32,317 bases of DNA from Pestalotiopsis fici W106-1 (Eukaryota; Ascomycota; Sordariomycetes; Amphisphaeriales; Sporocadaceae), in NCBI RefSeq assembly GCF_000516985.1, contig NW_006917091.1, forward strand, positions 6,116,283 through 6,148,599. The letters are read 5' to 3'. Shown piece after piece: positions 1 to 10,367 of this stretch. The first letter of the stretch is position 1. Each line of letters begins with the position of its first letter. The notes under the pieces are model-generated. The model searched no databases, had not been told where the DNA came from, and worked only from the letters and a program-made list of their open reading frames with translations. Position numbers and translations under genes: made by a program.

Positions 1-3
1 ATT

Positions 4-2133
4 TCATAAGCCATAAAGGTTGTACCGTACAACCCCTTCATTGTTGCCGCCGTCCTGGTCGCCGTCGTCGTGGCGCACGGCTGCCAGGTCGCTGTCCGAG
101 AGCTGTGGTGCCGTCGGCAGGGGTTTCTTTTCCAGTGACCGCCTCCTCTTGATGACCGTGGCCAGCTGCTCCGAAACCCCTTGGCCGTCGAGCTCGGCGA
201 TCGAGGGGACCCGGGCGCTGGGCGCCTTTTTCGAGACCTCGGGCTGCGGAGATTTTTTCCGGCCGCCTGCGAGCAGGAATGCGAGAGGACCGGTCTTGCG
301 CTCTTCGGGCACGGTGGGCGGTTCTTGTTTGATCTTTGCGACCTCGGGAATCTTGGACGCTTCCGAGGGCTTATGCTTGTTGCCGCTAGAAACGGCAGGC
401 GTGGTAGTTTTCTGTTGTTTGTGATCCTTGGTTTGTCCTCCCTTTCGATTGTTGCGTTCTACTTGAGGGGGCGTCCGGTCATTTTGGCCATTATCTCGAG
501 TATGTCGTCGATTCCCGGTGGCTCTATCCTGGGTATGATTCCGGTACTCAGGACTCCTATTACCATGGCTATGCCTGTGGTCCTTGGGACTCCTTCCGTC
601 ATGAGTATACCTCCTGTATTCGAGATTTCTGTCATCCTGAGTGTACCTTCTATATGGATGACCTCTGTCGTGAGGACACCGCCTTTCCTGCGGAATCCTG
701 TCATGTGTATATCTCCTCTCCTTGTGCACGGTATCGTGAGTATACCTTTGTTCTCTTGGCGCCACCTGATGACTGTGCCTTCGGTCCGCACCCGTTCCAT
801 CTCGATCGTATCTCTGACCTCTAGGTGCATGATCGCAAGTATGCCTTCGGTCGCTCTGTACGTTGTAGTAGTAGGTGTTTCTGCTGTCCCCTCGAGGTTG
901 GGGAGAATTGACCAATGTTGTCTGCGTTGTTCGTGGTGTCGTCCTCTGGCTACTCATCTCGCCCGAGTATATAGCAGGGGCATTTTTCTTGCGTCTAAAC
1001 CTGCAATAACCATTGACACGAAACAAAGCAAAGCAAACGAGAAAAACAAGCGAGCCACCGCCAATGCCAACCGTAAGTCCAAAAGCCAATTTCGTCTTGT
1101 CCGATAAGTGAACGTCCCTGACGCTTAAGTAACTTCTTTTCCTCAACCAGCTTCCCGTTTTCATTTCCGTCATTGGCCATCTTTGTAGGATCCTTTCTGT
1201 GCCGGGCGCATCGTTATCCGTATTTTCTAGAGCGCCGAGGGATTGGCTATGGTAGTGGGTGATTGTCATATTCATGACTTCTGCAAAGTACGGCACACGT
1301 CTCATAGCCACCATCTCGCGCTCATTAGACTGATCATCTCGAAGTTCCGCAGTCAAGGCAAGTTGACTGAATGCGTGTCTGAATTTTGATTAGATCCAAC
1401 CTCGGATTGGAAACGTCTTGCCGTTGTAGCACTTACAAATGTGTGTCATTGGCGTGGGCCAGAGTACCCACGACATTCCCGTCCGCGAGCCATTGGACCG
1501 ACTGTGCAGTCCAGTCAATGGTGAGATTGAGATACGCATTAGTTATCGCGACTACTTTTGTAGTTTCTAGATCCGATGAGTTCATCTCGTGGTCTTCCGA
1601 GTGATATACACTGCTTGCAACTAGAGACACTTCTCCACCCAGGAGTTCCTGGTTATACATATTTGTTAGCCGATGTAACCTCAAAAAATAAGGAAAGAAG
1701 CACAGGATAAAAGAGGCTCACGAACCAATGCGATCTCGTCCGAAGAACCAGAGCGTAACCTGACAGCGACTAAGACACCAGCAGCTACCACGGACTTCAC
1801 AAACACCTCGACTCTTCCGGATTGAAAGGATCCCGGGAGAACAAGTGCTGTTGCATCATGGTCCTGACGGACTATGAGCCGGGCGCCCTCCTCCGCATCG
1901 TGAACATTGGTGGAAATCTCTCCGGAAAGCTCGAATATTGATGGTATGTCGCGGCCCTGAAAGTCAAACACCTCAGTCGCATCTAGCGCCGGAGCAGATG
2001 CATCGGCCGACCCGTTTGGGATGTCGCGGCCGGAGGTGACCGCGGCGGCCCTGACCTCGCCAATATATAACACTTGGAGAAGGAGGCAGACTGTGACCAT
2101 GCAGCCGAGTACACGACGAATACACGATGGCAT
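4..2133 (-). CDS. Membrane-anchored CRH-like GH16 protein with repeat-rich cytosolic tail (three exons)
   Basis: Exons 2133-1726, 1648-1437 and 1378-4 join in frame to 664 residues. Residues 1-29 are a signal peptide. Residues about 45-250 resemble CRH-type GH16 transglycosylases, which link chitin to glucan in the wall: SDEIALELLGG at 131-141 sits where the family has DEIDxExLGG, and TIDWTAQSVQWLADG (179-193) is the usual core strand. VPYFAEVMNMTITHYH (235-250) matches the family's last strand. One transmembrane helix lies at 304-326, then a 338-residue tail with tandem repeats. Oddities: the middle Asp of the ExDxE motif is Ala135, and the segment between the DG loop and the last strand is about 20-30 residues short. 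There is no chitin-binding domain and no GPI signal, and intron 1 uses a weak GTTCGT donor. It could be a pseudoenzyme sensor or a decaying gene. The start at 2133 places the signal peptide correctly; a start at 2232 would put 33 polar residues in front of it. Confidence 0.68.
475..843 (-). repeat. Coding minisatellite, about 11 units of 30-36 bp
   Basis: Residues about 386-508 of the GH16-like protein consist of roughly eleven imperfect units of 10-12 residues built on an aromatic/His-x-His/Arg-Asp core followed by a spacer and Arg-Arg, for example YTHDTVHKERR, YTHDRIPQERR, YTQDDRNLEYRR and HTQDRATGNRR. On the plus strand this shows as recurring variants of gtcatgagtatacct. The units are diverged but keep the frame, since their lengths are multiples of three. 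Confidence 0.85.
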
Positions 2134-2239
2134 TCTCGCTGCGAGACTGGGGACGCTGCCCTCTTCGCAACAATCTTTTTTCTTTTCCCGGCCAGTCGTC
2201 AATGTGTGAGGCAATTGGAACAAAAAAAACACAATTTGG

Positions 2240-2261
2240 AAAAAAAAAAAAAAAAAAAAAA
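2240..2261. repeat. A22 homopolymer (T22 on the GH16 sense strand)
   Basis: An uninterrupted run of 22 A on the plus strand, about 107 bp upstream of the GH16-like start codon. On that gene's sense strand it is a poly(dT) promoter or leader tract of the kind that excludes nucleosomes in fungi. Its length is prone to sequencing error. Confidence 0.9.
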
Positions 2262-4058
2262 GGGAAGGACAACGGCCAACTCGAGTTCGGTGAGCTTAGC
2301 CGCGCATCCTTGTTATCCGAGTCAGTACCTTAAATAGGATCGAGCAGGATCCCAATCCAACGGGCGCATCTGGATTGCTGACAACCACAATGAACCCGAA
2401 CCCGTCCTGCTGGTAACTAACTGGCAACAGGCATTCCAGGACAAGATGGTTTGCTATATAACATGTGCATCATTCCATGAATTGCGAACAAATTGAGGTC
2501 AAAGAAGACTCTTCCATTATCAAGGCGCGAGGTCCCAACTTAGACGCCGAATGCAATCTTCCCCTGAGGTTAGTTAGCAGTTGGTAGTTCCAAAATGCAT
2601 CTTTGTCCAGGATTATAATGCTGGCTTGGCGCTACTGCAGCTGACGCAGAGGAAATAGGTGGTCAATAGTAACCAGCAGCCAGCAACCAGGATGTCTGCT
2701 GCCAATGCCAAAAGCCTGGGGAATATTGAATCCTCCAAACTCCATCAACCGCGTCTTGACGTGGCAATGTGTTCATTCAACATTATGGAATGATGTGACT
2801 CGCCAAATATGCTCATACACGCCGTCGACCTCTCTCTGCGTGTCCAGATAGCATCAGATTGTTGCATCCACTCAATCCACTATGTAGCCTGGCATGATTC
2901 ATTTCATCCCGAAATGTCCTCTTTGATTCTTTGTCGGTTTTTGTATGCCCGTCTGTCTGTTCCCATTAATCATAATGACATCTGCTTGGAATCGGGGCAA
3001 AAAGTCTGGCCATATGCAGCATATAGACTTGGAGAGCAGATTGAACGTCATGTCCTTTTCATGTTGATCTCGTATAGCTAACAGATTGAGAAAGCGCTGC
3101 CTACAAAACGTCGTGGACCGGCATGATCTTGACACCCTTTTGAAAATTCACGGTCGTGTTGCCTTGAAATACCTTGGCAGTTTGGGGCCGGATTTATTTA
3201 GACGTCCGCCGCTTGGCCTCTTTGGAGTTCTACAATCGCGGCCGCTTGGTTCCTTGGCCATATGGTCACTTCACTAATTGAAGAAACTGGCCACAGAAAG
3301 TTCAATAGAACCGGTTACCTTGGCCAGAACAGCCGATTGCTGGACAGTGCCCCCGACGTCGACGTACCATGGGCGCTTCGTGGCTGGCAATATCCGTGCC
3401 AATGTTGGTAAGGCTGGACGGTTTCTGTACAAGACCGCCCACATCGCCATGCTTATTTCATGTTATGCATGCTGGCATGTGGTATTATAGCAATGTGCCG
3501 CAAGCAGGGGGCCATGGGCACAGCGAGTGAGTGCGAATGGTCGCTCGGGATTGGCATTTAGTCTCCACCATAATAAAAGGGACAAATTAGCAGCACCTTG
3601 TATGGAAGAGGTGGCTGGTGATAGATTCGGCGGCTACCCTCACCTGAAAGCATCCGAAAGCGTCCAACTCTGCGGGGGCCGTTGCCTGTTCCGGCGACTG
3701 AGGGCCTTCCGGGCCTCTGTTAGCCTGTTATGACAGTACCGAAATGATTTAGCACGCTGTTTGCGGCGGCTTGTCATTGTGATGAGCCAATCTCATTTTG
3801 GGTGGCGCGTGAGCGCGGGGGGGAAAGCAGCGGAGACTCCACTTGCGATGCTCCCATATATTTGGGTTGAACAGAAATGATTGACGACAGAGAGGAAGCG
3901 CTGGACTCGAGTCACTCGTCAAATGCGTCGAGGGACTGCGCGCATCACGACCGACTTGAGAATGCCGACCGCTGGGCACAGGAGGAGAAGATGGAACTCT
4001 CAAGAAGGAGCCAGAGAGTGACTTGCAGTTGCTGCGAGGCTAGACACCCGAGCATACA

Positions 4059-4080
4059 GTACCTACCTACCTACCTACCA
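4059..4080. repeat. TACC tetranucleotide microsatellite
   Basis: Short perfect run of TACC/ACCT units. Related runs occur near 5868-5882 and, in the other orientation, near 32024-32045. Such runs are common between genes in hypocrealean fungi. Confidence 0.75.
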
Positions 4081-4892
4081 ATAATGATTCACCCCAAAAC
4101 CCCGATTGTTCGCCTCCAATGTCCGGTGCAGATACCGGGGACGTCACAGAGAGCGAAGAGTCTCGGCTTGCTGAGATTCCGGGGCTTGTCATATACTCAT
4201 CCACATGGCTATGATTGGCTGCTTCAGGGTCCAGGTCGGCAATTTTGCTGCGGTAGGCTCATTGTGGCAGTAATTGCGCGGATCTCTTCTGCAAGTTCAC
4301 TCGGCCCTGCACGTACATAGTACGTATGGATGTATACGTACCGCATCTCAGAGGCGCTTTAGGGCTCGAATGACTGTCAGAGGGAAAGACTGGGTAATTG
4401 AATCTACAAAACACAGTGGCGTCCCTCGAAATACTTTAGTTGGGGATATTTGCGAAGAATAGAAAGAAAAAAAACCTGCTTTATGGAGTGTCGTCACCGC
4501 TAAACAGGCCCAAGGTAACGTAAAAAGCTGCCCCGCGGCAACTCAGGGAAGAACGTCTAGCTGGTATACTACATTAGTTACCTACTGGAAGCTACCCATG
4601 CCAGTTGTTCTGGTGCTCAACGGGCTCGACTGAGTGGAAGATCTCATGTACCGTCAGCTTTAACAAGAGAGGTGGGAGGCGGATACGATCATTGGCAGAC
4701 GGGGATTCGCTATTCACTGGCAGGAACCAAATCGCCGACCATGCCAGGAGATCAACGATCATTGGTCGAATGACGGTTGATGCAAATGCAGAGAACCTGG
4801 CTGCCTCTGCTCGGCTGTCAACTTGCTTGTAAAACAAAACGATCTCGCGCTGTTGGTCGGTTTTGGGAATGGGAATTGATCATTCATATGAG

Positions 4893-4910
4893 AAAAAAAA
4901 AAAAAAAAAA
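4893..4910. repeat. A18 homopolymer
   Basis: Run of 18 A in the gene-free interval. No flanking target-site duplication or reverse-transcriptase ORF is visible, so I do not call it a retroelement tail. Confidence 0.85.
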
Positions 4911-6893
4911 CAAATGTAATATGACCAGCAGCAGCACTTGGGAAGGCACTGGACTTCTACTGCAGGCATTGCACCGTTTCCGAGTTTGTGGTGGTCAAAC
5001 AAGATTGTACCCAAGCACAGCCACTTGCCGTAGGTACCGCGTTAAGTTTTGAGAGGCCAGTTCATTTAATCCGGTAGTCCTGGGTTAGGTGTTCGCGACA
5101 AGGTACATTTGCTTCTGGTTAACTGGTACCAGAACTGTTCTCTCTCTCCTCTCTCCCCTCTGTCTTTGTGCTGACACATGCAGTAATAAAAACTGGCTGG
5201 TCAAAAGCGCAAATCGCCTCGGCTTGTGACGAATTGGGTATTCGCCTTCCAGGCAAGAGCAGTAAGTATCGACCCATCTCCAGTGAAGAGATGATTTGAT
5301 CAACACTGGGGGAAGAAGCTATGTACTGCTAACCACGACCCCTCCTTCAAAACAAGTCGATGCTTGCATACATACCTACATTAGTAGCTAATGTATCCAT
5401 GTGTGTACTGACTGACTGTCTATACGTAATGTACTCGTGGTTCCCAAGTGAAGTTCTGATTATCAACGACCTTGACATCATAACCCTCCCTGGAAAGCCG
5501 CCAGCCTGCGTGGCCACACCCCCTCGCAAATGCACACCAAGGAATTGAGGCTGGTGATTCGACACAGCCGAGCTGACAATCAATATTAACAGCACTTATT
5601 CATTTCGCCCTACTCTACCCATGAACCAAGCAAAGTTGCAACAGGCCTACTTCGCATACTAACCGAAATATTGGCCCAAGAACAGCGGCATCAGAAGGTA
5701 AAGACGGACGATTTGAATTTACCTGAGCTGCCAACGAGTTGAGAAAGCTTTCCGCCAACACCCAGACCAGAAAAAGAGTACATACAGGATTGCCTCTCTC
5801 GTGGCAAGATATTTCCCAACTTCGGCACCTCCCAAGTGCTGCCCCAGATATCTAAAACTATCCCTTACTACCTACCTACCCACCCAGAGGACTGATCATT
5901 CATCCGTACCTTTATTGGACCTAAAATCCATCACCATTTGCCTTTTACTTTGCATCACACTCCCGCAATCTGCACGCGGGAAGGAACACGAACTTACTGT
6001 TCACCCCCATTAATGTACCTTCACTGGACGACCAACTGGCCGTACCCTCCACTTACCACCAAGGCAACCCTCCCAGGTATCCTGGGCTGTGCTTGAATCA
6101 AGACCTAAGACAACTTTCCAGTTCGCGAAGCCACAATCCAACTTTCAAGTGGACATACATAGTAGCATTGTGCTTAGGTGGGCCAACCGCCCCCAGTCCT
6201 ACCTACACTAGGATTTTATTTTGGAACTACTACTACGACTACTACGCCCGCTGCAGGCTTCAGGCCGTACGCCTCTTTGGTTTGGACCCAGTCAAAAGTC
6301 AAGTCACCAGGCACTGAACAGAAGAGGACACCCCCCATCATCAGCCATCATCAGCCATCTCCTCCGCCGCCAAGCAAAAGCCCCAGGGCCGACACTGAAC
6401 CTTGCCAACGGGTTCCTGGGCAAACCTGGAAGAAGCAGAGAGCAAAGCAGCACAAGCGCAGAGGTAGCAAAAGCCGGACGGAGCCAAACCTCCTTCGCCT
6501 CTGCCACACTTCCTCAGCCGTTTTCTTTGCTTGCTCATCCACACATGCCTGACAAGGTATTATTCCCTGACTATTATCACTTGCGGCTCAGTTCTACTCG
6601 CATCACATTGGTGTCGTTGCAGCCGATTCCTCTCTTGCGACTTTCTGGTGTGCACCTTTTCCACCATCGTACCGTCACCGCACATACAAACTTGATTCGC
6701 CACGTCGCGCTTCTCAATTCACATTACTAAAGCACCGGGCCAAAACCTTTCGTGTTTTTTCCCCCCTTCCGCCCCTGTAAAAACTCGCAGACCCAACAAT
6801 TCGACACGCGCGATACTCACCACCACAACCACCAGAACAGCCACGACTCTAGCCACACCCTCTCCAGCCTCAACCATATCCGCCAGCTCGAAC

Positions 6894-6982
6894 ATGCGCA
6901 ACTGATGCGCAAAGAGCTCTGCAAAGGTGTTATTCAAGCTGTTGGAATCCTGTTCTTTGTAGGAACTCAATCGCCTGTCTGA
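6894..6982 (+). promoter_or_regulatory. Two upstream ORFs in the leader of the C2H2 factor
   Basis: The first uORF is ATG CGC AAC TGA (6894-6905). The second begins in the overlapping TGATG at 6905 and runs 26 codons including the stop to 6982, 21 nt before the main ATG at 7004. If transcription starts upstream of 6894, both must be bypassed or followed by reinitiation. A longer uORF starting at 6546 would add to this. The transcription start is not known. Confidence 0.5.
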
Positions 6983-7003
6983 CTTCTTTTTGCGCCGAGA
7001 CTC

Positions 7004-9013
7004 ATGGCGTCCGAAAAAGGTCCTGTTGCGACAGAAGCCCAGCCCTTCTCATCCAACCCAGTTCCTACCTCGCCCATCACGGCAGAGTCGCTACAAGCTG
7101 ACGCGAGTCGTGCCGCTGCCACGCTGAAGAGAGCTCGAGAGACTACCCCGACATCGCCGAGCTCCGCTATTGCGACGCAGCTCGCTTCTGACTATTCACC
7201 CACAAAAGTTGCCCGACTCGCTCATTTGGCGACGATACGATCGCCTGCCCCTCTGACCGGCGCTGCCGCGCTTGAGGACGAGCGGGACGAGCGTCGCCGG
7301 GAAGACGAACAGTACAGGCTCCAGGTCTCGGGCAATAGTGAAAACCCTGCCTATAGAGTACAGTCAGATCTCATGTCGGCCGGCGCACTTGGAATCAGTA
7401 GGCCACAGGATGCGCCCATGGCCGATGGTCTCCCGGCGGAGCCAATGCCGATAGATCAACCAGTAGAGCAGGCGGTGGAACATCCGGTAGAGCAGCAAGT
7501 CGAACAACATGTAGAGCAACCGGTAGAGCCAATGGAGCCGGTCGAGCCGGCGCCGACGGCAGAACATGCAGAGGAGATCAAGGTCGACACGAGTCCTACT
7601 ACCACGAATGTGAGCGGAGCTAGTGGTACCGTTACAGCGAGCCCTGCGCCCATGGACATTGACCCGCAGCTCAATCAAACAAACTACCTACCGCAACCGC
7701 AAGCTCAAATGGAAGAAAAGGAGAGCACATCGCTATCGTACCCCGGGCTGGTGAGCGCAGCGACAGCGGCAACGCAAATGCCTGCGCCACCACCCCGCGG
7801 GTCAAGCTTGCCTATGACGCCTGGGCAACAGGTCGCACCGAGATCACCTAATTCAAAGAAACACAAGTGCCCGTACTGCGAGACGGAGTTTACGCGGCAC
7901 CATAATCTAAAGAGTCACCTCTTAACCCACAGCCAAGAGAAGCCTTATGCCTGTGGCACATGTCAAATGCGATTTAGGCGCTTGCACGACTTGAAGAGAC
8001 ACAGCAAGCTGCATACTGGCGAGAAGCCACATATTTGCCCAAAGTGCGATCGGAAGTTTGCGCGCGGAGATGCATTGGCTCGACACAGTAAAGGCCCTGG
8101 TGGCTGCGTAAGCCGCAGGGCCAGCATCTTTGGGGACGACGAATTCCAAGACACAAGTCAGCTCGAGGGAGACTCGACCATGTCGGGTGTGGTATATGAC
8201 GGAAGCAACGAGGCCGAGTTGACTGAAGAGGACCGTCGTCGGTTAAGTTTGCCCACACCTACTATCAAAGCTCAGCACGTGCAAGGTGGCCAGGCGCCCC
8301 CTGAAGGTTACGCACCTCATTCCCGGACGTATCCTCCGAGCGTCAGTGCTGGCGGCCGGCTTTTCCCGCCCAATGTCGAACACGGCTCAGTGAGTTCAGC
8401 CGCCTCTGGCGCAGTGCCGGCAACTGGCGGCAACGCGTCACTGTATTCTCAGACTGGCATGACTGAGAGTCCGAAGCCGCTTAGCCCCGGCCAGCCTCAC
8501 GACGGCAGCATCACCAGGCAGCGTTCGCCCAGCTTGACGACACAATTCCAGCAGCAACAGTTCGGTCGGCACCAGACAGACCGCCAGACCCCACCAGGTT
8601 CGTCTCAACACTCTTCCTACCCAGAAGCGCTTGTTGCTCAACTCTCTTCAGTGCCTGGATTCGCCACAAATGACGGTCGTTACCCTCCGCAAAGCAACGC
8701 GCAGGGCACTGCTGCCGGTTCGCAGGCTGGTGGCTCGGTAGCAGATGTCACGCAGCAGACAGCGAATGGAACTGAGCAGCACGGAGCAGACAGCAGCGCC
8801 AACACGATTTTTGGTGCAGATCAAAGTATTTGGGTGTACATCCATAACCTGGAAGAGAACTTCAAAGAGATGAGCGCGCGAGTCGCAAACCTGGAGCAAA
8901 GTGAGAGATCACACGAAGAGAGAATCGTGCAGCTGAGCGACGAAGTGGCGATGCTGCGAGCACAGCTCGAAATGAAGACGGATGTGCCGGAGCCGGAACC
9001 AACCATCGAGTGA
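7004..9013 (+). CDS. C2H2 zinc-finger transcription factor, Crz1-like finger array
   Basis: Single exon, 669 residues. Three fingers are adjacent: C289-C292-H305-H309, C317-C320-H333-H337, and a third with C345-C348-H361 and a final Cys at 368 in place of the second His (C2HC). The TGEKP linker and the FARGDALARH helix resemble the calcineurin-responsive Crz1 group, whose last finger also ends in Cys. The N-terminal half is acidic and Pro/Ser-rich with a Val-Glu-Gln repeat at about 152-182. Residues about 610-660 form a predicted coiled coil, suggesting dimerisation. It should act in the nucleus as a sequence-specific regulator; the target genes cannot be read from the sequence. I do not see a clear PxIxIT calcineurin site, so orthology to Crz1 is uncertain; another ascomycete C2H2 factor is possible. 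The ATG at 7004 lies in a reasonable context (ctcATGGCG). Confidence 0.88.
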   Translation: MASEKGPVATEAQPFSSNPVPTSPITAESLQADASRAAATLKRARETTPTSPSSAIATQLASDYSPTKVARLAHLATIRSPAPLTGAAALEDERDERRREDEQYRLQVSGNSENPAYRVQSDLMSAGALGISRPQDAPMADGLPAEPMPIDQPVEQAVEHPVEQQVEQHVEQPVEPMEPVEPAPTAEHAEEIKVDTSPTTTNVSGASGTVTASPAPMDIDPQLNQTNYLPQPQAQMEEKESTSLSYPGLVSAATAATQMPAPPPRGSSLPMTPGQQVAPRSPNSKKHKCPYCETEFTRHHNLKSHLLTHSQEKPYACGTCQMRFRRLHDLKRHSKLHTGEKPHICPKCDRKFARGDALARHSKGPGGCVSRRASIFGDDEFQDTSQLEGDSTMSGVVYDGSNEAELTEEDRRRLSLPTPTIKAQHVQGGQAPPEGYAPHSRTYPPSVSAGGRLFPPNVEHGSVSSAASGAVPATGGNASLYSQTGMTESPKPLSPGQPHDGSITRQRSPSLTTQFQQQQFGRHQTDRQTPPGSSQHSSYPEALVAQLSSVPGFATNDGRYPPQSNAQGTAAGSQAGGSVADVTQQTANGTEQHGADSSANTIFGADQSIWVYIHNLEENFKEMSARVANLEQSERSHEERIVQLSDEVAMLRAQLEMKTDVPEPEPTIE

Positions 9014-10367
9014 AACAGAAGCGAGCTTGGTCTGCATGTCGAAAAAGGAGCACCATGACGATGAATAGGCGAGAAGCAGTCGGCGGCGGACATTGTTGGC
9101 AATGCGCATGAAGCGTGTGCGTTTGGTGTCTTTTTTAAAATCTTTTTATTTTATTTTGCATGGCATGGGTTCAGGGTGTTTATCACTCGTGCTTTCTGCC
9201 CCAGCCTGATCTTAGCAACAGTCCATCATGTATGGGCGCCAGAGGCGTTTTTAGAGACCTGAAGGTTTGAGATTTTATTCCCCCCAAAAAGTCGAATTTT
9301 CTTGTCAGGCCCACGTGGCTCAGTCTATCGTTGACATCACCGGACTCGATTGGGGGCTCATGTGAGATATCGTGCTTGGACTGGAACAGCTGGAGAGGGC
9401 CTAGCCTACCTAGCAAGAGTCAGCATTTGATACTGCTCGACTTCCCAAGGTTCAAGGCTTCTGAAGTTAAATGTACTATACTAGCAGATAGAGAGCTTGC
9501 TGTGTGGCAGTGAGAGGGATAATATGCGCATTCGCTACCTTAACATCTCGGAAGGCTCAGAGAGCAGCCATAGTTGGACCTATTCGAATCGACTTTATCC
9601 TTCTTTGCCTATATATATATATATCTTCCCTGATCATCAAACTACCTACATCCCAAGTTTCACAATTGATGCAATGGCAATATCAAAGTGCGCATGCTGT
9701 CTTGAGGGAATATGTTCGTACGGTGAGAGCCTTGGTAATAGCCGACTTTATTGTGGATTGCGTTTGGAGATGGATTTATTCCTGTTTTCCTTTTCTCCTT
9801 CTTCTTTTTTTTCTTCTTCTTCACGCTTGCTCTGATTCGACGACCCGGATGGTATTACACAGAGTCTTGAAACTATGAAACCTGACATTTGAGACCAAGT
9901 TAAAAAAAAAAAGAAGAAAAAAGAATCAAGATTAAGGCCACGAGTTAGATGCCCATCAGAGTGATCTGAACATCTGCAATATACCGAGTTCTGACGGTCA
10001 GAATTAGCCCAATAGATAGTCCAGTACGGAATACGATGATGACTGTCTCCATAGGATAGAAGACCTGTCTCCACACTCTTGATAGGACTGGTCATGAAGT
10101 GGAACCGAATCAACTTTTTAGTGGAGAACTGGCTGGCGCGGGCTTATCTGACCCGTGCTAGGCCGGAATTTTACCGATTGTCTTTCGAAATCACGTGCGC
10201 GGGGCTAGAGGGCTGGTTAACCCTTGAATTTTTCCCTCTGCATTGGTGCTTGTTTCGAGACCCCATCCAACGATCCCATCCACTCGACATCTCGAATTCG
10301 CTATTCGATACCAAGCCAACCTCCATCGAACAGCGAATCTTGACCACGACAACCACCAACCGTAAAC
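9014..10367. other. Intergenic, 3' end of the C2H2 gene and upstream region of RPS15
   Basis: No supported gene. Contains T/A-rich probable 3' UTR sequence just after 9120, a TA dinucleotide run near 9610-9622, a CTT/TTC-rich tract near 9785-9825 and an A-rich stretch at 9902-9922. The final 200 bp are the ribosomal-protein promoter. Confidence 0.6.
10190..10226 (+). promoter_or_regulatory. Cbf1-like and Tbf1-like sites in the RPS15 promoter
   Basis: ATCACGTG at 10190-10197 matches the Cbf1 consensus RTCACRTG. AACCCTTG at 10219-10226 is one base away from the telobox-like Tbf1 motif ARCCCTAA. They lie about 140-180 bp upstream of the start codon. In several yeasts outside Saccharomyces these two factors drive ribosomal-protein genes, so the pair fits, but binding here is inference. 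Confidence 0.4.

Larger units (their letters stand above)
2134..7003. other. 4.9 kb intergenic interval between divergent genes
   Basis: Lies between the divergently transcribed GH16-like gene and the C2H2 factor. The ORFs here are short, overlap in several frames and show no domain or codon coherence. It holds a 22-A tract (2240-2261), an 18-A tract (4893-4910), TACC tetranucleotide runs near 4060-4080 and 5868-5882, and a CTA/ACT-rich stretch near 6225-6245. About 6000-7003 is pyrimidine-rich and likely the promoter and leader of the transcription factor. I see no tRNA, rRNA or transposon ends. Confidence 0.7.

Noticed and set aside
181..1107. 308-codon plus-strand ORF opposite the GH16-like gene
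   Set aside because: It is the antisense reading of the Arg/His repeat region; hydrophobic but without a domain, and the minus-strand reading has signal peptide, GH16 motifs and a membrane helix.
3877..4320. 147-codon plus ORF in the large intergenic interval
   Set aside because: No domain, crosses the TACC microsatellite, and its composition does not resemble the coding genes nearby.
6221..6730. 169-codon plus ORF before the C2H2 factor
   Set aside because: Overlaps other equal-length frames in pyrimidine-rich leader sequence; more likely untranslated leader. Its internal ATG at 6546 is kept only as a possible uORF.
9305..9370. tRNA-like A box (tggctcagtc) with a weak B-box-like ggactcgattg
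   Set aside because: No acceptor stem pairing and the B box does not match GGTTCGANTCC.
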